Assembly: GCA_030615505.1 (NCBI GenBank) | Contig: JAUWZD010000020.1 | Span: 1 to 51,114, forward strand | DNA: 51,114 nt | DNA from: Spirochaetales bacterium | Lineage (GTDB): Bacteria > Spirochaetota > Spirochaetia > SZUA-6 > DRHE01 | Direction: 5' to 3' | In this document: positions 17,455 through 26,009 of the stretch, piece by piece | Layout of the letters: each line of letters opens with the position of its first letter | How positions within the stretch are numbered: position 1 is the first letter of the stretch | Notes under the pieces: generated by a model | Databases searched by the model: none | What the model saw: the letters and a program-made list of their open reading frames with translations, nothing else | Told to the model about the DNA's origin: nothing | Translations under genes and position numbers: made by a program

Positions 17455-18072
17455 ATGAAAAGCTTATTTATTCTATCTTTATGTCTAAGCATCGTCCTTT
17501 TTTCCTGCTCAAAGATCAAAGAGGCGAGTGACACTATCAAGACGGGAGTTAAAGCAGCGCAGTCTACAAAGGATATTGTGGCTGAAACATCTGAGCAAAT
17601 GATGAAAGGAGATGAAGTTGAAATCAGTGAGGAACGCCTTAGAAAATACTATACGGCCGTGAAAACGCTGAATCAGAACCATCCTGATATGGATTTTGAA
17701 AATGCATTAGGAGTCGCTATTCAATCAGGTCTTGGGAAATCAGATATTAAGAGAATCATTGAAAAAGAAACTAATCTTTCTTACGATGAATATAATGAAA
17801 TTTCTGCAGCTATTATGACAATAGCGGTGTTAGGAGTGGGAGTAGAAATGGTTCAAATTACCTGCGACATGGCGAAACAAGGCATAGAAACTATGGAAAA
17901 TATGGATGTATCGGACTTTTCAGATGAGGATAAAAAGAAGCTGGAGGAAGAAATAGAGAAACAAAAAGCTGCCCTTACAGAGGCAGAAAAGGAACTGCAG
18001 TCAGAAGAATATTTAAAAAAGAAAGAGAAGGTTGAAATACTAAAGAAGATTCGGGAAGAAATGGGATTTTAG
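17455..18072 (+). CDS. Coiled-coil lipoprotein of unknown function
   Basis: A 205-residue protein with a TAAGGAG ribosome site. The signal peptide ends in the lipobox SIVLFSC (Cys18). The mature part is mostly helical, and the last 50 residues (EEEIEKQKAALTEAEKELQS, KKKEKVEILKKIREE) form a clear charged coiled coil. A short hydrophobic segment (AAIMTIAVLGVGVEMV) lies in the middle. I do not recognise the family. Probably anchored to a membrane and facing the periplasm. Confidence 0.75.
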   Translation: MKSLFILSLCLSIVLFSCSKIKEASDTIKTGVKAAQSTKDIVAETSEQMMKGDEVEISEERLRKYYTAVKTLNQNHPDMDFENALGVAIQSGLGKSDIKRIIEKETNLSYDEYNEISAAIMTIAVLGVGVEMVQITCDMAKQGIETMENMDVSDFSDEDKKKLEEEIEKQKAALTEAEKELQSEEYLKKKEKVEILKKIREEMGF

Positions 18073-18137
18073 ATGATAATTGTCCTTGACCTGGGCTCTT
18101 TCTTTTTATAGCATTAAGTTAGTGCAGGAGGATTACT

Positions 18138-18641
18138 TTGCCCATTAAAGATGAAGAAATACTGGAGCTAATCGATAAGATAAAAGATCATTACCACAAC
18201 AACATCAATAATAGATTCATAAGAAAAGCGCTCATACACCTCAAGCTTCCTCGAGAAGACTGGGAAGCCTTAGAAAGGTTTACTGAAAAAACCGATTATT
18301 ATAAAATTCAAGGATACCGCTACAAAGAGCTCTACGAACAGATCCATGGGGCCGCCTCTTTTGTCGCACATGCCAAAACGGATGTCCTCCCACAAATAAA
18401 GACCCTTTTATCCGGAGGCGCCGAGACAATATTATCACGGCAGAGAGGTGGTACAGACAGCGACCGTATACTTAGAAGCATGGCTATTAATAATTTTTCA
18501 GCCAATTTAGGTATTTTTGCCGATATGTTGAACGAGCTCTATATAAAGATCGTCCATATGGATAAGGAAGATCATAAAGGCTCCAAACCGATTTATGAAC
18601 GCATGCCTGAGCTCAGAGAGATCGGCCAGTTACTTGTTTAA
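18138..18641 (+). CDS. Conserved hypothetical cytoplasmic protein
   Basis: A 167-residue protein read from a TTG start with AGGAGG 8 nt upstream, a strong site that decides the start. It is soluble, helical and charged, with no signal or membrane segment. Segments such as HLKLPREDWEALERFTEKTD and DMLNELYIKIVHMDKEDH carry no motif I recognise. It lies 65 bp after the lipoprotein gene and converges with the etf operon, whose end is 15 bp away. Confidence 0.65.
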   Translation: MPIKDEEILELIDKIKDHYHNNINNRFIRKALIHLKLPREDWEALERFTEKTDYYKIQGYRYKELYEQIHGAASFVAHAKTDVLPQIKTLLSGGAETILSRQRGGTDSDRILRSMAINNFSANLGIFADMLNELYIKIVHMDKEDHKGSKPIYERMPELREIGQLLV

Positions 18642-18655
18642 AGGTGCAGGTAAAT

Positions 18656-19846
18656 TCACTCAGTAATCTGTTTGACCAGTTCCGGTACAACCTCAAATAG
18701 ATTACCAACAATACCGTAATGAGCAACATCGAATATGGGTGCATTGGCATCGGAATTAATGGCAACAATAATGTCTGAGGACTTCATTCCGGCTAAGTGC
18801 TGGATGGCCCCGGAGATTCCGCAGGCTATATAGATGGTGGGATTTACAGTTTTTCCGGTTTGGCCGACCTGATGAGAATAGGGGATCCAGCCGGCATCCA
18901 CCGCAGCTCTGGAGGCCCCGACCGCCCCGCCAATGGCCTTGGACAGTTTCTCTATTAAGTCGAAATTCTTAGGATCCTTTAATCCCCTGCCCCCTGATAC
19001 AATAAAATCTGCTTCAGCCAGATTTACCGTCTCTGTCTGTTCTTCCACAAACTCAAGCACTTCTATTTTTGAATGAGGAATAGGAATATCGTGAAGCTCC
19101 ACAATCTTTCCATTATGGCCGGCGCCGACCTTCTCGGCTGCTTTCATGACCTTATGCCTTACCGTAGCCATCTGGGGGCGATGATTCTGACAGAGGATCG
19201 TTGCCATGATGTTCCCGCCGAAGGCGGGTCTGGTCTGCTTTAAAAACTTGCTCTCCGTGTCAATAGTAAGCTCGGTGCAGTCTGCCGTTAAACCTGATAG
19301 TATCTTTGCCGCTACCCTGGGAAGGAGGGATCTCCCGATAATGGTCCCGCCTCCCAGAAAAATCTCCGGCTTCTTCTCCATGAGAATCCTTGCTACAAGA
19401 TCAGCCTGTATATCTTCGGCAAAATCTACAATCTCAAGCGAATCTATCATCCAGACCTCGTCAACACCGTAGGATATCAGCTCCTCAGCGAGGGGTTTCA
19501 CTCCGCTTCCGAGTAAAATTGCGCTGATAGTTTTATCCAGGTCCTTTTTAAGCTCTCTAGCCGCTCCGATAACCTCAGGTACCACGGAAGACAGCTTATT
19601 TTTCCTATGCTCAGCATAAACGCATATTCCGGAATATGCAGATACGTCCTGGCCCTTAAAAGATCTGCGGTAGATCTCAATGGCATCGAACTTACAGACA
19701 TCAACACATGCCCCGCAAATGGTGCATCTCTCATTGATATAGACTTTTTTATCGACCAAATCCAGGGCATCATACGCACAGACCTTAAGGCAGAGCCCGC
19801 AGCCTGAGCATTTATCAAGCAGTATCTTAATTGTTTCCATCTTCAC
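18656..19846 (-). CDS. etfA: Electron transfer flavoprotein alpha with ferredoxin domain
   Basis: A 396-residue EtfA with an N-terminal bacterial ferredoxin domain (about 8-65): two CxxCxxCxxxC motifs (CSGCGLCLKVC and CTICGACVDVC) should bind two [4Fe-4S] clusters. The alpha domain follows, ending in the FAD-binding region GQTGKTVNPTIYIACGISGA and INSDANAPIFDVAHYGIVG. This fusion is known from CarE of caffeyl-CoA reductase, where it links Etf to ferredoxin. It overlaps etfB by about 20 bp. With acd and etfB it suggests flavin-based electron bifurcation, reducing an enoyl-CoA and ferredoxin with NADH; that is inference. Confidence 0.93.
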   Translation of the reverse strand: MKMETIKILLDKCSGCGLCLKVCAYDALDLVDKKVYINERCTICGACVDVCKFDAIEIYRRSFKGQDVSAYSGICVYAEHRKNKLSSVVPEVIGAARELKKDLDKTISAILLGSGVKPLAEELISYGVDEVWMIDSLEIVDFAEDIQADLVARILMEKKPEIFLGGGTIIGRSLLPRVAAKILSGLTADCTELTIDTESKFLKQTRPAFGGNIMATILCQNHRPQMATVRHKVMKAAEKVGAGHNGKIVELHDIPIPHSKIEVLEFVEEQTETVNLAEADFIVSGGRGLKDPKNFDLIEKLSKAIGGAVGASRAAVDAGWIPYSHQVGQTGKTVNPTIYIACGISGAIQHLAGMKSSDIIVAINSDANAPIFDVAHYGIVGNLFEVVPELVKQITE

Positions 19847-20648
19847 TACCCTTCTTACCGGCCGTAATACCCGCCTTTTTCAGCTCTTCTAACAGAGAGG
19901 CCACTGCCTCACGGGTATCACCCTGGAAGATTTTGCCTCCCGATGGCTTGGGCGGTGTAAAGATCTTCTTTACAAAAGTAGGCGATCCGACAAGCCCAAT
20001 CCGTTCAGAATCTATTTCTAAGTCCTCTTCAACCCAGGTTACGATCTCCTTCTTCTTGGCTGCAAGCTTCCCCCTGAGCGAAGGCAGCCTCGGTTCATTG
20101 ATCTCCTTAACCACTGTGAGCAGAACGGGCAGTTTAATTTTTAGCCGGACATATCCGTCCTCCAGGAGTCTTTCTACGATTATTGTCCCGTCCTCATCTA
20201 TCTGTTCGATTTTCCTGATATCCGTGACATGGGTTATGCCCAGGTTCTCAGCCACACCGGGTCCGACCTGCCCGGTATCGCCGTCTATGGCCTGCCTTCC
20301 CATCAGAATAATATCCGCTCCGCCCAGCTTTCTGATGCCCGCTGCCAGGGTATAGGCGGTGGCCAGGGTATCGGCCCCGGCAAAGGCCCGGTCGGACAAC
20401 AGGCAGGCATCGTCAATACCCAGGCTGATGGCCTCTCTTAAGGACTCCTCAACCTGCGGAGGCCCCATGGATAGAGCTGTAACCGTGCCTCCATGTTTCT
20501 CCTTCAGTCTGATCCCCTCCTCTAAGGCATACATATCGAAGGGGTTGATAATGGATTCCACACCCGTGCGTATCAGGGTGTTGGTTTCCGGGTTTATCTT
20601 AATATTGGTTGTATCCGGTACCTGCTTTATACAAACCACGATATTCAA
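19827..20648 (-). CDS. etfB: Electron transfer flavoprotein beta
   Basis: A 273-residue EtfB starting MNIVVCIKQVPDTT. The family signature is visible in GGADIILMGRQAIDGDTGQVGP and in KLPVLLTVVKEINEPRLPSL. Some EtfB proteins bind a second FAD that splits electrons, and the GRQAIDGDT loop is at that site. It starts 4 bp after acd, so the three genes form one operon on the minus strand. Confidence 0.94.
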   Translation of the reverse strand: MNIVVCIKQVPDTTNIKINPETNTLIRTGVESIINPFDMYALEEGIRLKEKHGGTVTALSMGPPQVEESLREAISLGIDDACLLSDRAFAGADTLATAYTLAAGIRKLGGADIILMGRQAIDGDTGQVGPGVAENLGITHVTDIRKIEQIDEDGTIIVERLLEDGYVRLKIKLPVLLTVVKEINEPRLPSLRGKLAAKKKEIVTWVEEDLEIDSERIGLVGSPTFVKKIFTPPKPSGGKIFQGDTREAVASLLEELKKAGITAGKKGSEDGNN

Positions 20649-20652
20649 TGCT

Positions 20653-21813
20653 CTACCCCTTCTTCCTCAGTTCTTCCCGGATGAGCTGCAGGGCTATTAC
20701 CTCCCGCTGGATCTGGTTGGTTCCCTCATAGATCTGGGTAATCTTTGCATCTCTCATCATTTTTTCAACCGGATACTCCTTCATGTAGCCGTAGCCTCCG
20801 AAAACCTGCACGGCATCCGTAGTCACTTTCATGGCCACATCCGAAGCGAAAACCTTGGCCATGCAGGAGATTTTGGCAATATTTTTAGCACCTGAATCTA
20901 TAATTCTAGCCGCCTGATATGTAAGAGCCCGGGCCGCCTCTACCTGGGTGGCCATGTCCGCCAGCATGAACTGGATGCCCTGAAAAGAGGAAATAGGCTT
21001 ACCGAATTGATGCCGCTCATGCGCATAAGCCACGGCCTTATCAAGTGCCCCCTGGGCAATACCCACGGCCTGGGATGCAACACCAGGGCGAGATTGATCA
21101 AAGGTCTTCATTGCTATGAGAAAACCTGCCCCTTCCCGGCCCAGGAGGTTTTCTTTAGGCACCTTAGCGTCCTGGAAAATAAGCTCTGTGGTAGCCGAGG
21201 CGCGAATTCCCATCTTGTTTTCCTTTTTCCCGAAGTCAAAACCCTGGGTTCCCTTTTCTACAAGAATTGCTGAAGTGCCTCTAACACCTCGATTGGGGTC
21301 CGTAAGTACAATTACAGTATAGATAGAGGCCTCTCCTCCATTGGTGATCCACTGTTTGGTTCCATTCAGCACGTAGTGGTCATTTTCAAGTGTGGCCCGG
21401 GTCTTTATAGCGGCTGCATCGCTTCCCGCATCGGGTTCGGTAAGTGCAAAGGCAGCCAGTATCTCCCCGGCAGCAAGCTTCGGCAGGTACTTTTTCTTAT
21501 GCTCTTCTGAACCAAAGAGCATAATCGGAATCGTGCCCAGGGCTGAGCCTGCATAGGATAGGGCAATACCGCCGCAAGCCTTGGAGAGCTCTTCAACTAC
21601 CAGGCACATCTCCAATACACCGCCGCCCATGCCTTCATACTCTTCAGGAATAAAGACTCTGAACAGGTCCGACTTAGCCAGGATTTCCACAATATCATTG
21701 GGAAAAATTTCATTCTCATCATACTCAGCCGCAATCGGCTCCACTTTTTCCCTGGCGATTTTAGCTGCCAGATCTTTAATCATTTCCTGTTCTTCAGTTA
21801 AAAAGTAATTCAA
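20653..21813 (-). CDS. Acyl-CoA dehydrogenase
   Basis: A 386-residue flavoprotein that oxidises acyl-CoA, or in anaerobes reduces enoyl-CoA. Motifs: AFALTEPDAGSDAAAIKT (FAD and substrate loop), GTKQWITNGG, and the C-terminal IYEGTNQIQREVIA, whose Glu is the catalytic base of short-chain acyl-CoA dehydrogenases. Full family length. First gene of the acd-etfB-etfA operon. The ferredoxin-fused partner points to a role in anaerobic butyryl- or acrylyl-CoA-type reduction rather than beta-oxidation to a quinone. Upstream 21814-21962 shows nothing clear. Confidence 0.93.
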   Translation of the reverse strand: MNYFLTEEQEMIKDLAAKIAREKVEPIAAEYDENEIFPNDIVEILAKSDLFRVFIPEEYEGMGGGVLEMCLVVEELSKACGGIALSYAGSALGTIPIMLFGSEEHKKKYLPKLAAGEILAAFALTEPDAGSDAAAIKTRATLENDHYVLNGTKQWITNGGEASIYTVIVLTDPNRGVRGTSAILVEKGTQGFDFGKKENKMGIRASATTELIFQDAKVPKENLLGREGAGFLIAMKTFDQSRPGVASQAVGIAQGALDKAVAYAHERHQFGKPISSFQGIQFMLADMATQVEAARALTYQAARIIDSGAKNIAKISCMAKVFASDVAMKVTTDAVQVFGGYGYMKEYPVEKMMRDAKITQIYEGTNQIQREVIALQLIREELRKKG

Positions 21814-21962
21814 GTTTATCCTCCCTAAATTTTTTATTTTCCATGTTGTCTAACCAGGCTGTCAATCAAAATTAAGCCTATATAATAGATAAAGAAGAAT
21901 TTTATTGCAAGACACTTAAGGAGCTTACAAGCTCACGAGATCGCTGTATTGCTGAATCTAAC

Positions 21963-22445
21963 TTAGAGCTTCCCAAGACTCAGATCGCCGTAAATCTTAT
22001 ACACCCTTCCGTCCCTGACTACTTTAAGCTTTTTACCCGGGAAATGCCCGGGAAGCTCCTTGCGTAAAATCTGTGCAACCTCCTCCTCGATTTGTTCACG
22101 GATTTGCCTGGGCACTTTAGATAGTGTGGCGAAACGTACCTCAACAACATATCCCGGACCGTACTCAGAGCCGAAACCGGCAGAGAAGCTTGAGCCTACA
22201 TTAAAAAGACCGTCATGTTCCTTGCTAGATGTCGCTCCCCTGTGTGGCCGGACGGGGTGAAGACGGTAAAGGTGTCCGTACTTCTCCTCCAGATAGTCAT
22301 CAATACGATTAAATATTTCCTTTAGCCTGCCTTCCCATTTTTCCAAACGAGCGCTTCTCATCTTATCTCTATTCCTCAATTGTGATTCATCATAAGCCAT
22401 ATTAAATACTTGCTCAATCTGCCCGTGCTCTAAAAGAGTGATCAA
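21963..22445 (-). CDS. Conserved hypothetical protein
   Basis: A 160-residue soluble protein; the frame begins at a TTG (22445), and an ATG lies 17 codons later (MAYDESQLRNRDKM), so the start is uncertain. The N-terminal half is helical and charged (KWEGRLKEIFNRIDDYLEEK). The C-terminal half alternates strands and a helix, with GPGYVVEVRFATLSKVPRQI and KLKVVRDGRVYKIYGDLSLG. I cannot name the family. It is divergent from the 22518 gene. Confidence 0.6.
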   Translation of the reverse strand: MITLLEHGQIEQVFNMAYDESQLRNRDKMRSARLEKWEGRLKEIFNRIDDYLEEKYGHLYRLHPVRPHRGATSSKEHDGLFNVGSSFSAGFGSEYGPGYVVEVRFATLSKVPRQIREQIEEEVAQILRKELPGHFPGKKLKVVRDGRVYKIYGDLSLGKL

Positions 22446-22517
22446 AATATTTTAAAATTTTTGGAACCTTAACTCTATATATAACGACTAATGTGTAAAA
22501 CAACAGGAGGAGATAAT

Positions 22518-22663
22518 ATGCTATTACCTTTAAAATCTTGCGCGTTCAGCACAAGAAATAATCAATTCCGGCGACCGAAGGAAGTTCGGCTTTGCAAGCG
22601 CCCAAATATATTGTGGTGGACTTTTGCTTTTAGAACTTCGGTTGCGGCTGTAAGCTGCGCTGG
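22518..22663 (-). repeat. Interspersed repeat, copy B
   Basis: Read on the minus strand, this copy matches 42028-42170 over nearly its whole length, including the aacttccttcggtcg centre, and matches 3353-3470 apart from that centre. It begins at or next to the start codon of the gene on the plus strand and supplies its first roughly 48 codons. Confidence 0.85.
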
Positions 22664-23108
22664 AAAAAGAGCTATTTTGGTCTTAATCTTTTCCTTAATC
22701 ATTGCAGGCACAGTTACTGCTTTTGAAGAAAAGGAAAGGGCTTTCTTAAAAGAGATGGGATTAACAGATCAGGAGATCACCGAGCTTATCGAAATTAATG
22801 ATAATACACAAAAAACCGTTCAACAGGCCCAGGCTGAGATTAATATACTTCGTGCACAGTTGGAGAAGCATCTGATTTCAGACCAGCCTAATATTAAAAC
22901 AGCAGAAAAATTACTGCGATCCGCAATGGAATGGGAATTAAAGATCAGATTAGCCCATATAAAGAGAGAACTTGATACAAGGAGACTTCTGGGCGATAAA
23001 AAGTGGGCTGAATTAACGCGTGCTATCAAGGTAAGAGCCGCACGCAGACGGCAGCAGGCCTTGTCAAAAGAGCCTCCAAGAGAGAAAATGGGGAGGCCGG
23101 GAAATTAA
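22518..23108 (+). CDS. Exported Spy/CpxP-like helical protein, repeat-derived N-terminus
   Basis: A 196-residue frame from ATG 22518 (GGAGGAG upstream). Residues 1 to about 48 are encoded by a repeat inserted in antisense. From about residue 49, GKRAILVLIFSLIIAGTVTAFE is a normal signal peptide, so the native gene probably began just before it. The mature part is helical and charged: EKERAFLKEMGLTDQEITEL, TQKTVQQAQAEINILRAQLE, KWAELTRAIKVRAARRRQQA. It resembles Spy/CpxP-like or heavy-metal-sensor periplasmic proteins in layout. It sits just upstream of a sigma and anti-sigma pair, fitting an envelope-stress module. Whether the extended product is still exported is doubtful. Confidence 0.7.
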   Translation: MLLPLKSCAFSTRNNQFRRPKEVRLCKRPNILWWTFAFRTSVAAVSCAGKRAILVLIFSLIIAGTVTAFEEKERAFLKEMGLTDQEITELIEINDNTQKTVQQAQAEINILRAQLEKHLISDQPNIKTAEKLLRSAMEWELKIRLAHIKRELDTRRLLGDKKWAELTRAIKVRAARRRQQALSKEPPREKMGRPGN

Positions 23109-23159
23109 GCCGGCCTCCCAGGAGGGGGAAAAAGGAGCGCCTTAAGAAATTGGAGGATC

Positions 23160-23741
23160 TTGTTGGAGCACCCGGAACACCATGGGGCGGACGATGAAAT
23201 ACTGATTAGAAGATTCGTGGAATCTGAAGACAGGTATGCTTTTAGGGCACTTATTGAAAGACATATCGGCAGTATAAGAAAGATCTTATACTTACTGTTT
23301 AAGGGCTGCATAGAAGATATTGAAGATGCTGAACAGGAAATTCTTCTTTCCCTCTATCTTGAGCTCAAGAACTTCAGGTTTCAGTCCTCGTTTAAAACCT
23401 ATCTCTACAGGCTCTGCCGAAACCGTGCTATAGATATACTGAGAAAACAAAACAGGGAAAGAAATAAGAGGAAGCGGATCAGTATGAAAGCTTCATCCAT
23501 CGAACCTGTAAAGCCTGAGGATAAGGTTCTGACTGAAGATTGCCGGGAAGGAATATCTAAGGCCCTGTTTAAACTGGGGGCGGATGAAAGGATGCTGATA
23601 CTAATGAGGCACATTGATGGATTTTCCATTAGAAAAATATGCTCAATTTTAAAATCTCCCGAAGGCACTGTAAAATCCAGGCTCCATCGAAGCAGGGAAA
23701 AATTGGCGAAAGAGCTCCAAATGGAGGGATTAAAACCTTGA
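23160..23741 (+). CDS. ECF-type RNA polymerase sigma factor
   Basis: A 193-residue sigma-70 family protein. Region 2 runs about 18-90 (FRALIERHIGSIRKILYLLF, AEQEILLSLYLELKNF, SSFKTYLYRLCRNRAIDILR); region 4 is about 125-185 (DERMLILMRHIDGFSIRKIC, SPEGTVKSRLHRSREKL, a helix-turn-helix for the -35 element). The start is TTG at 23160 or the adjacent TTG 23163; GGAGG 8 nt upstream supports it. It overlaps the anti-sigma gene by 4 bp. It likely directs envelope-stress transcription, with its own group probably among the targets. Confidence 0.9.
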   Translation: MLEHPEHHGADDEILIRRFVESEDRYAFRALIERHIGSIRKILYLLFKGCIEDIEDAEQEILLSLYLELKNFRFQSSFKTYLYRLCRNRAIDILRKQNRERNKRKRISMKASSIEPVKPEDKVLTEDCREGISKALFKLGADERMLILMRHIDGFSIRKICSILKSPEGTVKSRLHRSREKLAKELQMEGLKP

Positions 23742-24229
23742 ACCATACTGAAAAAAGTCTCTGCTCAGAAATTAGGAAAAAACTTCATGAATCCTTTGAT
23801 AGAAGCTGTGAACCTCAAGGTGAGGCAGCAGCACATCTTAAAACATGCTCTCACTGCAGAAGCTTCTGGGCTTTCCTAAAAGGATTAGGCCCCGCTTTGG
23901 AAGAGAAAATGGATAAGGAACTTAGGTGTTTCCCTCCTGCGGATTTTAACGCTTTATTCAGCGAAATAGAACGGCACAAGAGAAGAAGCAAAAAAAACAC
24001 TATCTTAAGAATTGCTGCCGTTTTAGTATTAGGAATAGGCATAACCTTAGGTGTCAGGTTATATGATAATAGACAGACCCGGCTGCTTCTAAATGAAAGC
24101 TGTGAATATATTGTGCAGGAACTCTTCAACAAGCCTCTCCTTGAGGATGTTGAATACGCACAAATTGAAAATTTCGTAAGCTTAAGCGATTGGTTTACAG
24201 AAATAGCCGAAGGCAAAGAGCTTTACTGA
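23738..24229 (+). CDS. Membrane anti-sigma factor with zinc-binding motif
   Basis: A 163-residue protein read from TTG 23738, which overlaps the sigma stop codon; GGAGGGA lies 7-11 nt upstream. The N-terminal domain has HLKTCSHC (H-x3-C-x2-C), the zinc-binding anti-sigma motif, preceded by helices that should hold the sigma factor. A single membrane helix follows (ILRIAAVLVLGIGITLGVRL, about 88-107), then a short periplasmic part of about 55 residues. Gene order and translational coupling match sigma/anti-sigma pairs. The small periplasmic part may be the sensor. Confidence 0.85.
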   Translation: MNHTEKSLCSEIRKKLHESFDRSCEPQGEAAAHLKTCSHCRSFWAFLKGLGPALEEKMDKELRCFPPADFNALFSEIERHKRRSKKNTILRIAAVLVLGIGITLGVRLYDNRQTRLLLNESCEYIVQELFNKPLLEDVEYAQIENFVSLSDWFTEIAEGKELY

Positions 24230-24284
24230 TAAAGGCTGTTTCTGCTTGACCTATTTCTCCTGAACACATAGAATTCCCTAATAG

Positions 24285-25988
24285 ATGGAAGAAAGGTCTG
24301 TATTTGATCGACTCGTTAAGAGCTTAAGCTCCGATGATAGAGCGGAACTTCTGAATAAGATACAGAGATCTGTTACCCTATCCTATGAGCCACTAAATGA
24401 GGAGGTTGAGGAAACAGGAGGCTTCGATCCCTTTACGGAAATCAGCAGCCTGAACTCCTGGCAGCGGCTCCTGCTCTTTCTTAAATCAATCTTCACTAAA
24501 AAAGATAAGATTACCCTGATAGAAGAAACCTGCTTAAAACGGCTGGGAGCTCAGATAGAGAAGAGGAACAGGGGGCTTATAGATTATCGCAGATCCCTCT
24601 TTACTGAGAAGATGTTTTTTGAATTATCCCTCCTGAAAGATGGGCTGGCCCTGCTCAGGCGGCCTTTTACGCTTGCTTTGGGGGAAAAAAAGAGTGAATT
24701 TTTCGCTTTTCTTGCCAGTACTGAACTGGAATATTTACAGGAGAAATTGATAAATGAAACGGACCCCTTTACCATCTGGAAAAGTATCAGGGCATCGGAT
24801 GAAGTAGATGTTCGAAACGAGATGCTCAACCGCTTTAATGATCTGCTTGATGCTGTACCCAAAGCGGATAAAAACAGGGTAGACCAGGATGCCCATACTC
24901 TCTTCTCTCTCCATGCTTTAAGCTCACACTCATTCGACACCATGCTATCAAGGTTTAAGCCGGAGCCTTCTTCCGGCTCAAAGGTATGTGAGTTCCGCAA
25001 ATTGCGCAATGACTTGATATCCCTTGCTGAGCTTCTCAATGCCGCACAGTATACGCCATCTAATGATGCTCTTCAGTCCCTCTATCTTTTCAACTATCAG
25101 GACAGGCTTGATGGTGAGGATTTCAATATCGAAGACCAGCTAAAGAATGATCTGATGAGATTTGAAAGAATACTCACAGGGATTAGAGAGTTTAACCAGA
25201 GAGTCCACCTGATCCATATTATCAGATATATTACAGCCGACCTGGATTATTACACTGAAGAGATCGGAGGGGGAGAGGATTGGTTTCTTATATACAAGGA
25301 TTTCTGGAGACACAGAATCGATAGAGCCTACACGGGTTTTGTTAAATACATAACTTACCAGAAACTGACTGAGGAAGCAGTAAATCTTCTTAACAGGAAC
25401 AGCCTTCCTGAGCTTTCAGCTTATAAATCTGAACATTTCGGTAAAGATATAAAGGCGCTCCATTCCCTATCCATTTCATTTCTTAGGGGATTCATGCAAA
25501 GCTCTTTCAATACGATGTACCGGCCATTGAAGTTGATCTTTCTTAACGGAGAATTCTACAAAGATGATAACCGGGAAGATTTTACAGACACTTTTAATTT
25601 CTTAAGTAAAATCGATGAAAAGATAAATACCCTGGAGAATAGGCTTAATCCGAAAGGAGATCTTGACACTGCAATCCAGAACATCAGGAATGATATTATA
25701 AACTCACAGCTTAAAAGAAAAAAGATTAAGGATATTCTCACCAGGGCTGATAAAGATGCCCTCTCGATTATCAACGACTGCTGCGCACAAATGCTAAAAT
25801 TAACACAGCTTTTAGGCGGCATTCTCCAGGGTGAGCCCGGAGCCCGGTTCGACACCTTATCAAACCTTGATACTATCGGTGGAGCGGAGAATAAGAGTCT
25901 TATTGCCTCCTGGGCGAAGGCTAAAGAAAAGATCGAGCAGGCTCAATCCTTGCTCATTAATATTAAAGATCTGGAACTGCAGGGTTAA
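24285..25988 (+). CDS. Large cytoplasmic hypothetical, DUF5312-like
   Basis: A 567-residue protein with no signal or membrane helix. It is helical and acidic, beginning MEERSVFDRLVKSLSSDDRA, with ETGGFDPFTEISSLNSWQRL and KSIFTKKDKITLIEETCLKR near the N-terminus. This layout recalls spirochaetal DUF5312 proteins; the match is from memory and is uncertain. The start ATG 24285 has no strong ribosome site. It follows the anti-sigma gene by 55 bp and converges with trmH. Function unknown. Confidence 0.7.
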   Translation: MEERSVFDRLVKSLSSDDRAELLNKIQRSVTLSYEPLNEEVEETGGFDPFTEISSLNSWQRLLLFLKSIFTKKDKITLIEETCLKRLGAQIEKRNRGLIDYRRSLFTEKMFFELSLLKDGLALLRRPFTLALGEKKSEFFAFLASTELEYLQEKLINETDPFTIWKSIRASDEVDVRNEMLNRFNDLLDAVPKADKNRVDQDAHTLFSLHALSSHSFDTMLSRFKPEPSSGSKVCEFRKLRNDLISLAELLNAAQYTPSNDALQSLYLFNYQDRLDGEDFNIEDQLKNDLMRFERILTGIREFNQRVHLIHIIRYITADLDYYTEEIGGGEDWFLIYKDFWRHRIDRAYTGFVKYITYQKLTEEAVNLLNRNSLPELSAYKSEHFGKDIKALHSLSISFLRGFMQSSFNTMYRPLKLIFLNGEFYKDDNREDFTDTFNFLSKIDEKINTLENRLNPKGDLDTAIQNIRNDIINSQLKRKKIKDILTRADKDALSIINDCCAQMLKLTQLLGGILQGEPGARFDTLSNLDTIGGAENKSLIASWAKAKEKIEQAQSLLINIKDLELQG

Positions 25989-26009
25989 GAATAGGAAGTA
26001 CAGCTTACC

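Noticed and set aside
19831-20355. 174-residue plus-strand frame antisense to etfB
   Set aside because: It is a shadow of the conserved etfB codons; composition is Ser/Pro-rich without motifs.
23405-23746. Minus-strand frame opposite the sigma factor gene
   Set aside because: Mirror of real coding sequence; no start site or family pattern.
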